A stretch of 8,195 nucleotides of DNA, from contig JACCYR010000357.1 in the NCBI GenBank assembly GCA_013696385.1, forward strand, positions 1 through 8,195, written 5' to 3'. Shown here in pieces: positions 1-6,770 of this stretch. Under the pieces are notes generated by a model that searched no databases, was not told the origin of the DNA, and was given only the letters and a program-made list of their open reading frames with translations. Position 1 is the stretch's first letter; each line of letters opens with the position of its first letter. The stretch is from Acidobacteriota bacterium. GTDB taxonomy: Bacteria > Acidobacteriota > Blastocatellia > Pyrinomonadales > Pyrinomonadaceae. Both the position numbers and the translations under genes were made by a program.

Positions 1-414
1 CCGGAAAATTCCGAAGAAGAACACGAAAAGCTGACGGCAAACGCCGAAAGAATTTTGCAACTGCTCGGTTTGCCGTATCGAACAGTCGTTTTGTCAACGG
101 GCGATTTGGGTTTCGGGGCGAAGAAAACTTTCGACATCGAAGTTTGGATTCCATCACAAAATACTTACCGTGAAATTTCTTCTTGTTCAAATTGCGGTGA
201 TTTTCAGGCGCGACGAATGAATCTGCGTTTCCGACGCGCAGGCGGCGCAAAACCGGAGTTTGTGCATACTTTGAACGGTTCAGGTTTAGCCGTCGGGCGC
301 ACTTGGATTGCGGTTTTGGAGAATTATCAACAGGCGGACGGCTCAATTTTAATTCCCGAAATTTTGCAATCGTATATGAATGGCTTGGAGAGAATTGAAA
401 AAATAGGTTTTTGA
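1..414 (+). CDS. serS: Seryl-tRNA synthetase, C-terminal fragment (5' end outside window)
   Basis: Class II aminoacyl-tRNA synthetase that charges tRNA-Ser with serine in the cytoplasm. The reading frame is open from base 1, so only the last 137 codons are present; the TTG at 55 is an internal Leu codon, not a start. The fragment has the family signatures in order: PYRTVVLSTGDLGFGAKKTF (active-site strand), WIPSQNTYREISSCSNCGDF (serine-binding region) followed by QARR, and class II motif 3 as HTLNGSGLAVGRTWIAVLEN with its ATP-binding Arg at about fragment residue 100. It ends in the usual ILIPEIL tail plus a short extension. Motifs 1 and 2 and the N-terminal coiled-coil arm lie upstream of the window. 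The gene is followed by a hairpin terminator and converges on the - strand operon. Identification is essentially certain. Confidence 0.97.
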   Translation, partial: PENSEEEHEKLTANAERILQLLGLPYRTVVLSTGDLGFGAKKTFDIEVWIPSQNTYREISSCSNCGDFQARRMNLRFRRAGGAKPEFVHTLNGSGLAVGRTWIAVLENYQQADGSILIPEILQSYMNGLERIEKIGF

Positions 415-449
415 TTGTTCTGCAAAACTGCGAAATATTGGTTAATGAA

Positions 450-500
450 AAAGAAAAAAGCAGTGTCGATCATTTTGGTTGACACTGCTTTTTCTTTATT
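450..500. terminator. Bidirectional rho-independent terminator between convergent genes
   Basis: GCAGTGTC (460-467) pairs perfectly with GACACTGC (481-488) around a 13-nt loop. The stem extends through A-run/T-run pairing (455-459 with 489-493). A T-rich tract follows on the + strand (TTTTTCTTTATT), and on the - strand the complement of the A-rich stretch 444-459 provides the U-tract. It sits between the serS stop and the end of the - strand operon, so it can end transcription from both sides. Confidence 0.88.
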
Positions 501-517
501 CACTTTAACTTGCCTAC

Positions 518-1573
518 TTAAGTCAAGCCTTGGTTTTTTGCTTCTTCTTTGACAGTTTCTTTAACTTGTCCGGCGACTTGCTGGACTTTTTCAACCGCAT
601 CGCGGGCGGTTTCTTCCGCCTTTTGCACCAGATTTTCTCGCGTTTCGCCCATCCAGCGATTTTCAACCTGCGTCGAAGGAATCGCCAAACCGACTGCCGC
701 ACCGAGTGCCATTGCCACCGCGCCAACCGCTAATGGATTTTCCTGCATATAATAATCGTATTGGTCTTGCGCTGTTTCGGCAAGATCGGCGGCTTGCGAG
801 CTAACTTTATTATATGTTTTACTTGCAGCATCGCTGACCGTATCGGAAACTGCGCTGACTGCGCCGCTCACCGAATCGGAAACTGCGCCCGCCGTGCCGC
901 TCACTTTATCCTGCGCCGCCGCCAGCGTTGATTTATTATCTCTTGACGAAAACCCGCGCCCCTCATCCCGCTCGTCATAGACAGCTCTCGATGAAAATCC
1001 GCGCCGATAATTTCGATTGTCGCGTTCATAATCGTCATTGTAACGATAATTTGGTCGCTTTTTCTGATAACCCTTTATCAAAAGTATTCCTGTTCCCAAT
1101 CCGATTAAAGCTATTGCTAACGGGTTTTGGCGTGCGGTTCGCACTACTGTTGTATCCGCCACTTCATTTATTCCCTTGTCTACATAATTCATAACATCTC
1201 CTATTTTTCCTATTGTTGCATCATAAACAGTGTTTTTTGCCGTTTGAATTGTTTCACCGACATATTCCGAAACTTCTGTTTTAACTTGTTCGCTGATGTT
1301 TGAAAAACTCAGCTTTTCTTGAATGGCGTCAATCGTTTCGCTCATTTCGGCGCGTGTTTCTTGGATATTTGCCTTTATCTGCTCAGTATCATCGGAAGTT
1401 TCGTTCTTGTCTGTTTCTCCGTCATTTGAATATTCCACGCCGCTTGAATAATTTTCATCCAAACTGTCCTTCAAATTAATGTTGTCCGACGGTTCGCTGA
1501 TTACCACAACGCTGGTTGTTTCTTCAACAATTATCGGTATTTCTTTATTTAACTCACTTGGTCTTTCAGCCAT
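518..1573 (-). CDS. DUF3618-type membrane protein with two predicted spans
   Basis: 351 aa, biochemical function unknown. The N-terminal ~60 residues are acidic and low-complexity. Residues ~65-110 match the DUF3618 pattern (IKANIQETRAEMSETIDAIQ), a predicted amphipathic helix. A first hydrophobic span is at ~150-167, just after QNPLA. Next comes a basic/acidic Tyr- and Arg-rich linker with a 15-residue repeat beginning RGFSSR (191 and 206), then a Ser/Ala/Val coiled-coil-like stretch (~215-270). A second span at ~280-298 is followed by a charged helical tail rich in Glu, Lys and Val. The start is fixed by AAGGAGG 7 nt upstream. It overlaps the end of the preceding gene by 25 nt, implying translational coupling. 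The family is known from envelope/stress clusters with YqjE-like proteins; a role in membrane organisation is inference. Confidence 0.85.
   Translation of the reverse strand: MAERPSELNKEIPIIVEETTSVVVISEPSDNINLKDSLDENYSSGVEYSNDGETDKNETSDDTEQIKANIQETRAEMSETIDAIQEKLSFSNISEQVKTEVSEYVGETIQTAKNTVYDATIGKIGDVMNYVDKGINEVADTTVVRTARQNPLAIALIGLGTGILLIKGYQKKRPNYRYNDDYERDNRNYRRGFSSRAVYDERDEGRGFSSRDNKSTLAAAQDKVSGTAGAVSDSVSGAVSAVSDTVSDAASKTYNKVSSQAADLAETAQDQYDYYMQENPLAVGAVAMALGAAVGLAIPSTQVENRWMGETRENLVQKAEETARDAVEKVQQVAGQVKETVKEEAKNQGLT
941..1005. repeat. Diverged 20-nt direct repeat, period 45 nt, inside the DUF3618 gene
   Basis: The copies at 941-960 and 986-1005 differ at 3 of 20 positions. They encode two RGFSSR peptides 15 residues apart on the - strand. 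This suggests a local in-frame tandem duplication in the cytoplasmic or periplasmic linker between the two membrane spans. Confidence 0.75.
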
Positions 1574-1947
1574 TTTGCATCCTCCTTGATTGTTTCAACC
1601 GTTTGACGCGGTGCCAGGTTAGTATTCTTCAAAGCATTTAACGCCGACGTAATAACTATCACTGCCGCGATAGCGACGACGATTCCGACAAGCAATGCCG
1701 CTGTCCACGCCGGAATCATATATGACAAAGCGAGAATCAGCGCGGCGATAAAAGCCAGCAAAGCCGCATAAGCGACCGCGCCGCCAATTACTAAATACCC
1801 GACATTTTTTCCGGCTTTCGTTGCCGTTCGTGTTAGTTCTGTTTGGGCGAGCGCAACTTCCTGCCGGACCAAAGTGCCGGTTTCGCTAGCAAGTTCGGAA
1901 AAAAGGTCGCCTAAAGAGCGTTCATCTTTCATAATTTGTTGTTCCAT
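1549..1947 (-). CDS. YqjE-like putative holin-superfamily membrane protein (Phage_holin_3_6 type)
   Basis: 132 aa, the normal length for the family. An N-terminal amphipathic segment (SLGDLFSELASETGTLVRQE, residues 11-30, then VALAQTEL) matches the typical family opening. Two hydrophobic segments follow, ~49-78 and ~80-103, and a soluble tail carries the family-like pattern LAPRQTVETIKEDAKWLK (111-128). Despite the 'holin' name, chromosomal members sit in inner-membrane stress or envelope operons and no lysis role is shown. The chosen start has AAAGGAG 8 nt upstream, inside the end of the preceding gene; the alternative Met6 has no Shine-Dalgarno. The gene starts 3 nt after the upstream stop and ends 25 nt inside the next gene. 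The family call is firm; the function is unknown. Confidence 0.87.
   Translation of the reverse strand: MEQQIMKDERSLGDLFSELASETGTLVRQEVALAQTELTRTATKAGKNVGYLVIGGAVAYAALLAFIAALILALSYMIPAWTAALLVGIVVAIAAVIVITSALNALKNTNLAPRQTVETIKEDAKWLKDQVS
1581..1587 (-). promoter_or_regulatory. Strong ribosome binding site for the DUF3618 gene, inside the yqjE-like gene
   Basis: The - strand reads AAGGAGG followed by 7 nt and ATG (1573). It lies within the last codons of the upstream gene, which supports coupled translation and fixes the start. Confidence 0.85.
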
Positions 1948-1950
1948 AAA

Positions 1951-2700
1951 CTACACTCCTTTATTCGGTGAAGCGAAACTCGCCGATGTTTTAGTGTCAG
2001 TTCCGGTCGCCTCTGTATTTAAGTCTGTTTGATTTCTCTCAGGTTTCATTTTCTCGTCAAAATTTTCCGGCAGATGAATGCCTCTGTTTTGTTTTGGCAG
2101 AAATCTGTCTTCCCGTTCATAACGCGGGCGACGCATCAAGGCTTGATTCGGATTGCCGCTTCTCAAAAATCGTGCTGCCAAAATTCCGAGCGCAAATGCT
2201 CCGCCGAGAAATAACGCCGGATTACGTTGAGCAAAATCTTCAACATCGCTCATTAGTTCACCTAAATCCTTTTTCTCCAGATAACCCGAAAATTGTTCAA
2301 CTTTATCGGCTACCGTGTTGCTATAATTGGCAGTTACTTCAGCGACACCGTGCGTTTGTTCCGCGCCGCGCAAATTATCGCCCAATTGCCGGATATTGTC
2401 GGCAACGCTCGATAAACCTTGAGCGAGATTAGTTTTTTCCTCATCAATTTTCGATGCCGCTTTTTTGGTTGCTGCGCCATATACTTGGCTGGCAGCTTCA
2501 CTAGTCGATTCTTTTGCTTGTTTATAAACGTCTTTAGCCGCGTCGGTGTCGCCGCGCACTATGTTGCCGACCTTGTTAACAATGTCGCTGTCCGGTTGAG
2601 CGGTTTGGCTGCCCGTTTTTCCGCTTTGCGAAATGTTTTGCGTTCTGTCAGTTGTGTTGTTTATTTTGTTGTCTTGTTTTTTGTTTTCAAAATCTGTCAT
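1951..2700 (-). CDS. YqjD/ElaB-like single-span membrane protein, first gene of the envelope operon
   Basis: 249 aa. The first ~45 residues are polar and rich in Asn, Gln, Thr and Ser. Residues ~50-155 are charged, Ala-rich and probably helical or coiled-coil (DAAKDVYKQAKESTSEAASQ; repeated Val-Ala-Asp-Lys/Asn segments). One hydrophobic span follows (NPALFLGGAFALGILAARFL, ~160-179). The architecture 'long amphipathic helix, then RNPA-type span' resembles YqjD/ElaB/DUF883-like proteins. Unlike those, a disordered C-terminal tail of ~70 residues rich in Arg, Asn and Thr follows the span. A Shine-Dalgarno-like AAAAGGGGA lies 8 nt before the ATG. It leads the three-gene operon. The resemblance is architectural, so the family label is tentative; no enzymatic motif is visible. 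Confidence 0.78.
   Translation of the reverse strand: MTDFENKKQDNKINNTTDRTQNISQSGKTGSQTAQPDSDIVNKVGNIVRGDTDAAKDVYKQAKESTSEAASQVYGAATKKAASKIDEEKTNLAQGLSSVADNIRQLGDNLRGAEQTHGVAEVTANYSNTVADKVEQFSGYLEKKDLGELMSDVEDFAQRNPALFLGGAFALGILAARFLRSGNPNQALMRRPRYEREDRFLPKQNRGIHLPENFDEKMKPERNQTDLNTEATGTDTKTSASFASPNKGV
1956..1962 (-). promoter_or_regulatory. Ribosome binding site of the yqjE-like gene, overlapping the upstream stop region
   Basis: The - strand reads AAAGGAG, 8 nt before the ATG at 1947. It is formed by the final codons of the preceding gene (AAA GGA GTG TAG), so the two genes are translationally linked. Confidence 0.8.
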
Positions 2701-2966
2701 ATCTTTAATCCCCTTTTCGAAATTTTACTACTTATTCCATTCTCAATAATTATTTGTAAGAAAATCAAACAAATTTTTGAGATAAAAATACGACGTGCAA
2801 AAATTATGCCGTGAGAAAAAACTCGTTTTTTGAATAAAAAACAGAACTTTTTAAACAAAAAGGCAGTTGATTAAAATTTGTGTATTAAATTGCAACGCTG
2901 GGGAATTCAGCACAACCGAAGTAATTAAAATTTGCTTTGCTTTTCATCATTTTGTAGGGTGAAATA
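2701..2966. other. AT-rich divergent intergenic region
   Basis: 266 bp separate the divergent starts of the envelope operon and the SLOG-family gene. The stretch is very AT-rich with many A- and T-runs. It has one short A/T hairpin (2825-2831 with 2836-2842, GTTTTTT/AAAAAAC). It must hold promoters for both directions, but I find no convincing -35/-10 pair. A Shine-Dalgarno-like AGGGTGA (2956-2962) precedes the + strand gene by 4 nt, and AAAAGGGGA (complement of 2709-2717) precedes the - strand gene by 8 nt. Confidence 0.6.
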
Positions 2967-3440
2967 ATGAATTCGCGGCAAATAAATAAAATCGTATCCG
3001 GCGGGCAAACGGGCGTTGACCGCGCCGCATTTGATTTTGCATTGGAAAACGAAATTGAAATCGGCGGTTTTGTTCCAAAAAATCGCCGCGCCGAAGACGG
3101 CAGAATTTCGGAAAAATATAAGAATTTGGTCGAAACCGAAACGGAAAATCCAGCAGAAAGAACCGAGTTAAATGTGAAAATGGCGGACGCAACTTTAATT
3201 CTTTCGCACGGCGAACTTACGGGCGGTTCACGCTTGACAAAAGAATTTGCGGAAAAATATCAAAAACCAGTTTTGCATCTTGATTTTTCGGTTTTGACGA
3301 TTGCCCAAGCAACTGAAAGAACTCGCCAATGGATTGCTGCGGCTGATTATAAAAATTTGAATATTGCAGGTCCGCGTGTTTCGGAAGATGCGAAAATCTA
3401 CGAGAAAGCGAAGGATTTTTTTCGAGAGTTGTTGAGTTAA
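2967..3440 (+). CDS. SLOG-fold putative molybdenum carrier / nucleotide-binding protein
   Basis: 157 aa, full length for the 'putative molybdenum carrier' family (Pfam MoCo carrier, PF12694), which belongs to the Rossmann-like SLOG/LOG superfamily. Motifs in order: KIVSGGQTGVDRAAFDFAL (8-26), a glycine-rich nucleotide-binding loop with the conserved Asp-Arg; IGGFVPKNRRAEDGRI (32-47); the ELNVKMADATLIL strand with the SHGELTGGSRLT loop (67-91); KPVLHLD (100-106); and the terminal LNIAGPRVSE (131-140) typical of the family. The true ligand is unproven; by fold a nucleotide or nucleotide-derived molecule is as plausible as molybdenum cofactor. No molybdenum-cofactor genes are nearby, so context does not support the carrier name. 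Start chosen at the ATG with AGGGTGA 4 nt upstream, right before the family's usual N-terminus. Confidence 0.88.
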   Translation: MNSRQINKIVSGGQTGVDRAAFDFALENEIEIGGFVPKNRRAEDGRISEKYKNLVETETENPAERTELNVKMADATLILSHGELTGGSRLTKEFAEKYQKPVLHLDFSVLTIAQATERTRQWIAAADYKNLNIAGPRVSEDAKIYEKAKDFFRELLS

Positions 3441-3465
3441 AGTTTCAGGCGAAAATTTTTGTAGT

Positions 3466-3493
3466 TTGTTTGCGTGTCTTGCAGGCATAATAA
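3466..3493 (+). promoter_or_regulatory. Possible sigma70-like promoter upstream of pgl
   Basis: TTGTTT (3466-3471) is spaced 16 nt from TAATAA (3488-3493), about 33 nt before the pgl ATG, in the 86-nt gap after the SLOG-family gene. The match is partial and the region AT-rich, so chance occurrence is quite possible. No Shine-Dalgarno precedes pgl; a very short or leaderless transcript is an alternative, since TATAGT (3506-3511) lies closer to the start. Confidence 0.25.
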
Positions 3494-3526
3494 AAATAAA
3501 ATTGGTATAGTTGACAACTTAAACTT

Positions 3527-4258
3527 ATGATAAAGATATTTCCAGACTTAAATCAGTTAAATCAGTTTGCCGCCAAAAAGTTTAACACAATCGGAAACCG
3601 GGCAATTGAAGAAAATGGCAGATTTGCCGTCGCACTAGCGGGCGGTTCAACGCCAAAATTGCTTTACCAGCTTCTGACAACCCCGCGGTTTAAAAATAAA
3701 ATAGACTGGACGAAAGTTTTTTTCTTTCTCGGCGACGAGCGCAACGTTTCGCCCGAAAATCAAGAAAGTAATTTTCGAACGGCAAACGAGAATCTGTTTA
3801 AACCTTTGCAAATTCCGACAGAAAATATCTTTCGCTGGCAAATAGAGTTAAAAGATACAGAAAAGATTGCCGAAAATTACGCGCAGACAATCAAAGATTT
3901 TTTTGATTTAACAGAAAACGAGTTCCCGCGTTTTGATTTGATTTTGCTCGGAATGGGCGACGACGGACACACGGCTTCGCTTTTTCCTTTTACTGCTGCT
4001 TTAGGCGAAACCGAAAAAATTGCAACTGCAAATTATGTCGAAAAATTTGACACAACCCGTTTGACCTTTACTTTTCCAACTATTAATAATTCTTCAAACG
4101 TCATATTTTTAGTCGGCGGCGTATCAAAAGCCGAAACCTTCCAAATGGTTTTAGAAGGCGAATTTCAGCCCGAAAAATTTCCATCTCAAGTCGTAAAACC
4201 GCGCAGCGGAAATCTGTTTTGGTTGGTTGATGAGCAAGCGGCACAGCTTCTAAAATAA
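3527..4258 (+). CDS. pgl: 6-phosphogluconolactonase (DevB type)
   Basis: 243 aa, normal family length. It hydrolyses 6-phospho-D-glucono-1,5-lactone to 6-phosphogluconate, the second step of the oxidative pentose phosphate pathway, in the cytoplasm. Family signatures in order: FAVALAGGSTPKLLYQLL (33-50, phosphate-binding loop), KVFFFLGDERNVSPENQESN (63-82), and FDLILLGMGDDGHTASLFPF (136-155), which contains the catalytic His at ~148. Then come RLTFTFPTINN (178-188), the VIFLVGGVSKAE strand (192-203) and a C-terminal PSQVVKP (219-225). The last feature separates it from glucosamine-6-phosphate deaminase of the same fold. No zwf (glucose-6-phosphate dehydrogenase) is in view. It leads a likely operon with the CorC-like and dehydrogenase genes. 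There is no Shine-Dalgarno before the ATG. Confidence 0.95.
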   Translation: MIKIFPDLNQLNQFAAKKFNTIGNRAIEENGRFAVALAGGSTPKLLYQLLTTPRFKNKIDWTKVFFFLGDERNVSPENQESNFRTANENLFKPLQIPTENIFRWQIELKDTEKIAENYAQTIKDFFDLTENEFPRFDLILLGMGDDGHTASLFPFTAALGETEKIATANYVEKFDTTRLTFTFPTINNSSNVIFLVGGVSKAETFQMVLEGEFQPEKFPSQVVKPRSGNLFWLVDEQAAQLLK

Positions 4259-4266
4259 AAACTCAA

Positions 4267-4296
4267 TTTACCATTCACCATTTATCATTTACCATT
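4267..4296. repeat. Heptanucleotide tandem repeat (TTTACCA-like), four units
   Basis: Four 7-nt units in a row: TTTACCA, TTCACCA, TTTATCA, TTTACCA, plus TT. They occupy most of the 46-nt gap between pgl and the CorC-like gene and end 8 nt before its ATG, so they fall in the untranslated leader where a Shine-Dalgarno would normally be. Two other period-7 arrays occur further right in this window. Confidence 0.9.
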
Positions 4297-4304
4297 AAAG
4301 AAAT

Positions 4305-5621
4305 ATGGAAATTGAAATAGCCATTGCCATTTTGATTTTGCTTGTCCTGACGTTTTTGGCAACGATTGATATGGCTTTCTCGCAATTGAGCGACGTTAGC
4401 CTACGGCGCACTTCAACCGATTGGGAGGAAAACTCCGCGTCGCGTTCGTCTGCATTTTTGCGCGAGATTTTAGAAAATCGTCCGCGCTTTCGCTTTGCGC
4501 TGTCGGCGGCGATTCAGGTTTTGCTGATTAGTTTTTCCGTTTTAGTAACGCTTATTACAGTTAGTTTTAATCCGCCGTATTGGGAAGTTTTAACAATTGC
4601 CTTAATTATCGGTTTGGTCGCGTCCATTACTTTTCGTCAAATAATTCCGCGTTTTCTAACCTGGAAAAATCCCGAAACAAAATTGCTTTTCCTGCTTCCG
4701 TTCGTTCGCCCGTTTTACGGTTTGTTGTCAGGTTTGGCTGACCCGTTTCATTTTTTTACAAAAGATAACTCACCGCTCGAAACAACGGTTGTTTCAAATC
4801 AAACGACCGAAGAAGAACGCGAAGATTACGCCGAAGACATTCAGGCACTAATCGAAATGGGCGAAGCCGAAGGAATTTTGGAAGAAAAAGAGCGCATTTT
4901 AATTGAAACGATGTTTGAGTTCAGCGAAACTAAAGCGGGCGAAATTATGACACCGCGCACCGAAATTTGCGGTTTGCCGATTGGCTCAACTGTCAAAGAC
5001 GTGCGCGATTTGATAATCGAAGAAAAATTTTCACGTCTGCCGGTTTATCGAGATACGATTGACAATATTGAAGGCGTGATTTACGTCCGCGATTTGCTCA
5101 ACGCTTGGTCCGAAGGCAATGAAAACCAGACGATTGAAACTCTCCTTCGTCCGGCTTTTTTTGTTCCTGAAACAAAATCCGCCGCCGAACTTCTGCAAAA
5201 TATGCAAACCAGTCATATTCAAATTGCGATTGTCGTGGACGAATACGGCGGCATAGCGGGACTTATAACGGTGGAAGATATTCTTGAAGAAATCGTCGGC
5301 GAAATTGAGGATGAAGATATTGAAGGGGAAATTATCGAGATTATCGAAGGCGCAGATAAAAGTTATTATGACGTTCTCGGCTCAACCGAAATCGGCAAAG
5401 TCGAGCGGCTTTTTGATATGGAAATCGAAGATGACGACTTTACGACTATTGCCGGACTTATAACGAGCGAAGCCGGTTACGTTCCGAAAATCGGCGAAAC
5501 GCTAAACATTCGTGGACTCGACGTGGAAATTCTGCAAGCTGACGAAAAAAAAATCACTCTTTTGCGTTTGAGAAAGCTGATGCCGGAAACCGAAACTGAG
5601 AATCAAGAAGCAATTTTGTGA
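4305..5621 (+). CDS. CNNM/CorC (HlyC) family membrane protein with CBS pair
   Basis: 438 aa. The N-terminal DUF21/CNNM-like membrane region has hydrophobic spans at ~3-22, ~63-87 and ~93-115, and possibly ~125-142. A connecting acidic helix (EEEREDYAEDIQALIEMGEA, 169-188) leads to the family hallmark ETMFEFSETKAGEIMTPRTE (201-220). A CBS pair follows (~215-335), with KFSRLPVYRD and the second-CBS VVDEYGGIAGLITVEDILEE (310-329) nearly canonical. The C-terminal CorC_HlyC domain (~355-424) shows DDDFTTIAGLI. Relatives are linked to magnesium or cobalt efflux/homeostasis at the inner membrane; the old 'hemolysin' label is historical. CBS domains typically sense adenine nucleotides. It starts 46 nt after pgl and its stop abuts or overlaps the dehydrogenase gene. 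No clear Shine-Dalgarno; the repeat array occupies the leader. Confidence 0.93.
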   Translation: MEIEIAIAILILLVLTFLATIDMAFSQLSDVSLRRTSTDWEENSASRSSAFLREILENRPRFRFALSAAIQVLLISFSVLVTLITVSFNPPYWEVLTIALIIGLVASITFRQIIPRFLTWKNPETKLLFLLPFVRPFYGLLSGLADPFHFFTKDNSPLETTVVSNQTTEEEREDYAEDIQALIEMGEAEGILEEKERILIETMFEFSETKAGEIMTPRTEICGLPIGSTVKDVRDLIIEEKFSRLPVYRDTIDNIEGVIYVRDLLNAWSEGNENQTIETLLRPAFFVPETKSAAELLQNMQTSHIQIAIVVDEYGGIAGLITVEDILEEIVGEIEDEDIEGEIIEIIEGADKSYYDVLGSTEIGKVERLFDMEIEDDDFTTIAGLITSEAGYVPKIGETLNIRGLDVEILQADEKKITLLRLRKLMPETETENQEAIL

Positions 5622-5635
5622 TTAACTTAAAAAAT

Positions 5636-6748
5636 ATGAAAGCAATAGCAGTTACACCAAAAACGGCAAATTCAGTTCGGGTAGTAGAAGTGGACAAACC
5701 GAAACTGACCGAAATAAAAGACGGGCGCGGCGTTTTGGTCGAAGTTTTGCGCGTCGGAGCCTGCGGAACAGACAGGGAAATCAACGCCGGCGAATACGGA
5801 GTCGCGCCCAAAGGTTTTGATTTTCTGGTTCTCGGACACGAAAATTTCGGGCGGGTTGCGCAAATCGGCGAAAATGTCAAAGAACTTACCGTAGGCGATT
5901 TTGTTGTTGCTAGTGTGCGCCGTCCGGGACGCAGTTTTTATGACAAAATTGGCACACCGGATTTTACCACTGATGATAAATATTATGAGCGCGGCATTTC
6001 GCGCCTGCACGGGTTTATGTCGGAGTTTTACGCGGAAAGCGCGGATTTTCTTGTCAAAATCCCGCCCGCAATTGCCAATATTGCCGTTCTTCTCGAACCG
6101 CTTTCGATTATCGAAAAAGGATTAAAGCAAGCATCGGACATTCAGGAACGCTTGAAAATTTGGCGACCGAAAACCGCCGCCGTTTTGGGAACGGGAAGCG
6201 TCGGACTTTTGACAACGCTGGCGTTACGTTTGCGCGGCTATGAAGTTCACGGCTTCGGCAAAGACAAAGGCAAAGGTTATTTGAATGCTGAATTGTGCGA
6301 AGCCATCGGCGCAACTTATGATTCGACGCTTGAACTTTCGGTAACGGAAAGCGTGAAAAAATACGGCGAATACGATTTGATTTTTGAATGCACGGGTTAC
6401 TCGCCGATAATTTTCGACGCAATGCAATCACTTAATCAAAACGGCATTTTGATTTTGTCGAGCGTAACCGGCGGGAAGCGCAAAACCGACAAAGTTCCGT
6501 CCGATAAAATCAATCAGCAGTTTGTTCTTGGCAATCGCATAATGTTCGGCACGGTCAACGCCAACCGCGAACATTTTGAACTCGGCGTAAAGGATTTGGC
6601 ACTCAGCGAGGCGATGTATCAAGGCTGGCTGTCGCGGATGCTGACGCACAAAGTCGAAGGTCTGGAAAATTACGAAAAAGTTTTCGACATTCTAAACAAC
6701 GCGGCAAAATACAATGCAATAAAAGTGTATTTTGAAGTCAATAAGTAA
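5636..6748 (+). CDS. Glucose 1-dehydrogenase-like medium-chain dehydrogenase
   Basis: 370 aa from the ATG giving MKAIAVTP, the usual start of this family. An in-frame GTG at 5618 overlaps the upstream stop (GTGA) and would add six residues; neither start has a Shine-Dalgarno. The family oxidises glucose or related aldoses to the lactone with NAD(P)+. Catalytic zinc ligands are visible: Cys43 in GACGTDREI, His68-Glu69 in VLGHEN, and Glu154 in LLEPLSIIEKG. The Rossmann loop is GTGSVG (185-190), and a Glu_dehyd_C-like C-terminus follows (GTVNANREHFELGV at 305-318). The four structural-zinc cysteines are absent: the lobe after VRRP (residues ~95-122) contains no Cys, resembling the haloarchaeal enzyme as I recall it. 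It lies 14 nt after the CorC-like gene. Substrate could be another sugar; the family call is firm. Confidence 0.88.
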   Translation: MKAIAVTPKTANSVRVVEVDKPKLTEIKDGRGVLVEVLRVGACGTDREINAGEYGVAPKGFDFLVLGHENFGRVAQIGENVKELTVGDFVVASVRRPGRSFYDKIGTPDFTTDDKYYERGISRLHGFMSEFYAESADFLVKIPPAIANIAVLLEPLSIIEKGLKQASDIQERLKIWRPKTAAVLGTGSVGLLTTLALRLRGYEVHGFGKDKGKGYLNAELCEAIGATYDSTLELSVTESVKKYGEYDLIFECTGYSPIIFDAMQSLNQNGILILSSVTGGKRKTDKVPSDKINQQFVLGNRIMFGTVNANREHFELGVKDLALSEAMYQGWLSRMLTHKVEGLENYEKVFDILNNAAKYNAIKVYFEVNK

Positions 6749-6770
6749 TCGTTCACAAACAAATTAAAAT

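Noticed and set aside
55..57. TTG at 55 as the start of a separate small protein
   Set aside because: The frame is open to base 1 and the upstream residues (KLTANAERIL) continue the seryl-tRNA synthetase sequence, so it is an internal codon.
928..1194. Open frame of 88 codons on the + strand within the DUF3618 gene
   Set aside because: Antisense to a well-supported gene with a strong ribosome binding site; its translation shows no recognisable domain.
1549..1947. YqjE-like protein as a prophage lysis holin
   Set aside because: No endolysin, phage structural or integration genes nearby; the operon partners match chromosomal envelope clusters.
2419..2814. 131-codon + strand frame with a hydrophobic, membrane-like translation
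   Set aside because: Complement of the Ala/Lys/Glu-rich helical coding sequence of the YqjD-like gene, which naturally gives hydrophobic antisense peptides; it runs into the AT-rich intergenic region and has no family match.
3511..3539. TTGACA at 3511 as a -35 box for pgl
   Set aside because: The matching -10 position would fall inside the pgl coding region, downstream of its start.
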